Source: JBBATK01 sp040398805 (lineage in GTDB: Bacteria > Bacteroidota > Ignavibacteria > Kapaibacteriales > NICIL-2). Taken from it: 64,000 bases of DNA. The notes under the pieces are model-generated. The model was not told the DNA's origin. It saw only the letters and a list, made by a program, of their open reading frames with translations, and made no database searches. The position numbers and the translations under genes are program-made. Below, piece by piece: positions 62,055-64,000 of the stretch (positions within the stretch are counted from its first letter, which is position 1; each line of letters opens with the position of its first letter). The stretch covers positions 62,001-126,000 of the forward strand of contig JBBATK010000003.1 in assembly GCA_040398805.1 (NCBI GenBank), written 5' to 3'.

Positions 62055-63314
62055 TTACTTCTTGCGCGCAGTATCGACCACGACGACCATACTGTCGCGC
62101 AACACTTTCGCGATGGTATTGTACGATCCGCTCACGACGGTCTGGCCTTCGCTGACGCCGCTTGTGACTTCGATATAGTCGCGATCGCTCAGGCCCGACT
62201 CGATGCGGACCATCCGTGCCTTACCGTTGTCGACGACGAAGACCACTTGCGGCGGGCGCAGGTCACGGCGTTTGTTTTCGCGCACGTTGGACGTCGTCAT
62301 GTCGCCGTCGGCATCATCCGCTTTCTTCAACTCCGTGCGGATCGTCACGGCTTGCAGAGGAACGGATATGACATTCGCATGCGTCTCCGTCTCGATCTCG
62401 ACACTGCAGCTCATGCCGGGACGCAACGTTATCTCCTTATCGATCAATCGGATCTTCACTTCGAAGTTGATCACCTCGTCCTGCGTTCCCACTCCCACCT
62501 GTTTGGGAGAATGGGATACTTCCGCCACATAGCCAAGGAACTCCCTGTTCGGGTACGCATCGATCTTCACGCGAGCGGTATCGCCCACATGGACTTTCAC
62601 GACGTCGTTCTCGTCGACATCGACGATGGCGTTCATGACGTTCAAATCGGAGATACGCATGAGTTCCGTTCCCTGCATCTGCGCGGTTCCGACCACCTTC
62701 TCGCCCAGCTCGATGTCCAGCTTCGTGAGAACACCGCTAATGGGAGCATAGATGGACGTTCGGGAGAGGGATACGGAAACCTGCTTCAACGCGGCTTCCG
62801 TCCGGGATTTCTCCGTGAGCGCCGTCTGGTACTGACCCTGCGCGCGCTCATAGGATGCTTTCGCGATTTCCAATTCCTGCTTCGACGAAAATTGCTTCTG
62901 ATACAACGACAGGACCCGCTTCATCTCCGCCTCCGAACGCTCGAGTTCGGCTTTGGCGATCTCTATGCCCAACTTCGCTGACTCCAGGGAAGCGCGGAAC
63001 TGGTCCACTTGCGTCTCGATGAGGTCCGGCTGGATACGCACGAGCAACTGACCCTTGCGAATGGAGTCGCCTTCCTTCGCACCAACGAAGATCACCTCGC
63101 CGCTGGCCTCTGAAGAAATCTTCACTTCGGTTTCCGGTTGAATCTTGCCGATGGCGGAGACGGTTTCCGTGATCGTCCTTCGTGATACCTTCTCCACCGT
63201 CACGGTCGTCGGCTTGTCGCCGCGTCCTACGAAAAGGTACACGACGGCGGCGATCGCCGCAACAACGATACCCACGATAAGGATGGTTCTCTTTCCGCTT
63301 GATTTCTGTGCCAT
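62055..63314 (-). CDS. Periplasmic adaptor (HlyD/MacA-like membrane fusion protein)
   Basis: A 419-residue adaptor from ATG 63314. One N-terminal transmembrane anchor (ILIVGIVVAAIAAVVYLFV), then a half-lipoyl motif (AIGKIQPETEVKISSEASGEVIFVGAKEGDSIRKGQLL), a coiled-coil hairpin (about 95-175), second lipoyl half (TSIYAPISGVLTKLDIELGEKV), beta-barrel and membrane-proximal domains. It bridges the inner-membrane ABC pump and the TolC-like channel encoded upstream. A short non-conserved insert (KKADDADGDMTTSNVRENKRRDL) sits before the last domain. Confidence 0.93.
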   Translation of the reverse strand: MAQKSSGKRTILIVGIVVAAIAAVVYLFVGRGDKPTTVTVEKVSRRTITETVSAIGKIQPETEVKISSEASGEVIFVGAKEGDSIRKGQLLVRIQPDLIETQVDQFRASLESAKLGIEIAKAELERSEAEMKRVLSLYQKQFSSKQELEIAKASYERAQGQYQTALTEKSRTEAALKQVSVSLSRTSIYAPISGVLTKLDIELGEKVVGTAQMQGTELMRISDLNVMNAIVDVDENDVVKVHVGDTARVKIDAYPNREFLGYVAEVSHSPKQVGVGTQDEVINFEVKIRLIDKEITLRPGMSCSVEIETETHANVISVPLQAVTIRTELKKADDADGDMTTSNVRENKRRDLRPPQVVFVVDNGKARMVRIESGLSDRDYIEVTSGVSEGQTVVSGSYNTIAKVLRDSMVVVVDTARKK

Positions 63315-63390
63315 AATGAATCCAAATAGAGTAGTTACAGAGTTCGTTCGTGGTCCGGACGTGCGCGACGCGCTTTCTTTCAATCAATCG

Positions 63391-64000
63391 TCACTTGTCG
63401 CCCAAGGTACCAAGCGCAAGTCGCACCTGTTCTTGCGCATCGTAGTAGTTATACACGGCATTGATTCGATTGATTTTCGCCGTCACCAGCAGGGTATTCG
63501 CCATTTGGAACTCGACGGGAGTCGATGCACCGACATTGAGACGCTCACGCATCGCTTCGTAATTCTGCGTGGCGGAACGGACCGAGCGATTCGTGATTTC
63601 CAATTGCTTCTCCGCCGCGTCTAGGTTCAAGAGAGCGCTCTGCACATCAGTACGTACCCGTTGTTCTGACTGCTCACGTTCGATATCGCGTTGTCGGAAC
63701 TCTATATCCGCCAACTGCGTTTGCGTGGCGGCGTTGAAGTTGTCGAAGATGGGCACGTTCATGTTCATACCAACGAAGTAGCGACCGTTCTGACTGAATT
63801 GATCGAAGGTCGAGTTCGTCCACGACCAGCCGCCGGATGCATTGAGGTTCGGGAAGTAATTGCCTCGAGCGGCCGTGATACCGGCGTCGGCTGCAGCAAC
63901 GGTGGACACGGTGGCGTTGTAATCCGGTCGGTTCTTCAGCGCCGTCTCCATGGCATTCACGACGTCTCCGATATCCCTGCGGAAATCCGCGGCGGCAGTG
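63391..64000 (-). CDS. TolC-like outer-membrane efflux channel (5' part beyond the window)
   Basis: Partial gene: at least 200 C-terminal residues of an outer-membrane efflux protein, open to the window edge. Visible are the second TolC repeat with a helix pair around QRVRTDVQSALLNLDAAEKQLEITNRSVRSATQNYEAMRERLNVG, a strand region (GNYFPNLNASGGWSWTNSTF) and NVPIFDNF. It ends at TLGDK, 76 nt upstream of the adaptor ATG. With the downstream genes it forms a complete TolC/MacA/MacB-type tripartite pump. Confidence 0.9.
   Translation of the reverse strand, partial: TAAADFRRDIGDVVNAMETALKNRPDYNATVSTVAAADAGITAARGNYFPNLNASGGWSWTNSTFDQFSQNGRYFVGMNMNVPIFDNFNAATQTQLADIEFRQRDIEREQSEQRVRTDVQSALLNLDAAEKQLEITNRSVRSATQNYEAMRERLNVGASTPVEFQMANTLLVTAKINRINAVYNYYDAQEQVRLALGTLGDK

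Overview
The window is a gene-dense stretch of a moderately GC-rich chromosome from the Bacteroidota/Chlorobiota superphylum; a Kapabacteria- or Ignavibacteria-like lineage fits best. The evidence is: secreted proteins ending in type IX secretion (T9SS) sorting domains (genes at 12186, 19522 and 22134), a fused alpha/beta 2-oxoacid dehydrogenase E1, choice-of-anchor-D/Ig-like repeats, few Shine-Dalgarno sequences, and repeated TAnnTTTG or TATTTTG boxes 30-100 nt upstream of starts (the Bacteroidota -7 promoter element). The lineage is inferred; no rRNA or tRNA gene is visible in the window.

Layout. 1-7.7 kb: M1 aminopeptidase, sigma-54 activator, membrane rhodanese, J-domain protein, short-chain dehydrogenase, and an M16-fold protein without a zinc site. 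7.9-11.6 kb: MoxR ATPase with a tiny overlapping ORF, then Lon. 11.7-27 kb: the secretome region, with a lipoprotein, a secreted alpha/beta hydrolase with Ig-like domains, an outer-membrane barrel, a Gfo/Idh oxidoreductase, a Xer recombinase, an aminomuconate-semialdehyde-dehydrogenase-like enzyme and a RidA-family aminomuconate-deaminase-like protein separated by an Asp-box beta-propeller, then a 1637-residue glycine-rich T9SS protein. 27-35 kb: 2-oxoacid dehydrogenase E1, PAP2 phosphatase, a FliO-like protein, mreBCD, and a secreted transglutaminase-like protein. 35-44 kb: housekeeping (smc, thioesterase, Rieske protein, asnS, TauE/SafE permease, DEAD-box helicase).

44.3-53.8 kb is a surface-polysaccharide cluster: wecB makes the amino-sugar nucleotide, an SLBB/Wza-type protein exports, a polyprenyl-phosphate sugar transferase primes the lipid carrier, and a dolichol-phosphate-mannose-synthase-like GT2, a GT2 fused to a degenerate sugar-transferase module, and a GT4 follow; accA is embedded among them. 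53.8-58.6 kb: an RsuA/RluB-family protein with about 20 six-residue repeats and no catalytic aspartate, a NUDIX hydrolase, ribosomal protein S1, and a FlgD-Ig-like secreted protein. 58.7-64 kb (minus strand) is a tripartite efflux operon: TolC-like protein (cut by the window edge), HlyD/MacA adaptor, ABC ATPase, and two tandem MacB-type permeases.

I see no complete new defence or mobile system. The most unusual items are the repeat-bearing RsuA-family protein that appears catalytically dead and the GT2/pseudo-sugar-transferase fusion; both are conserved folds that seem to have been rebuilt for a non-canonical role.
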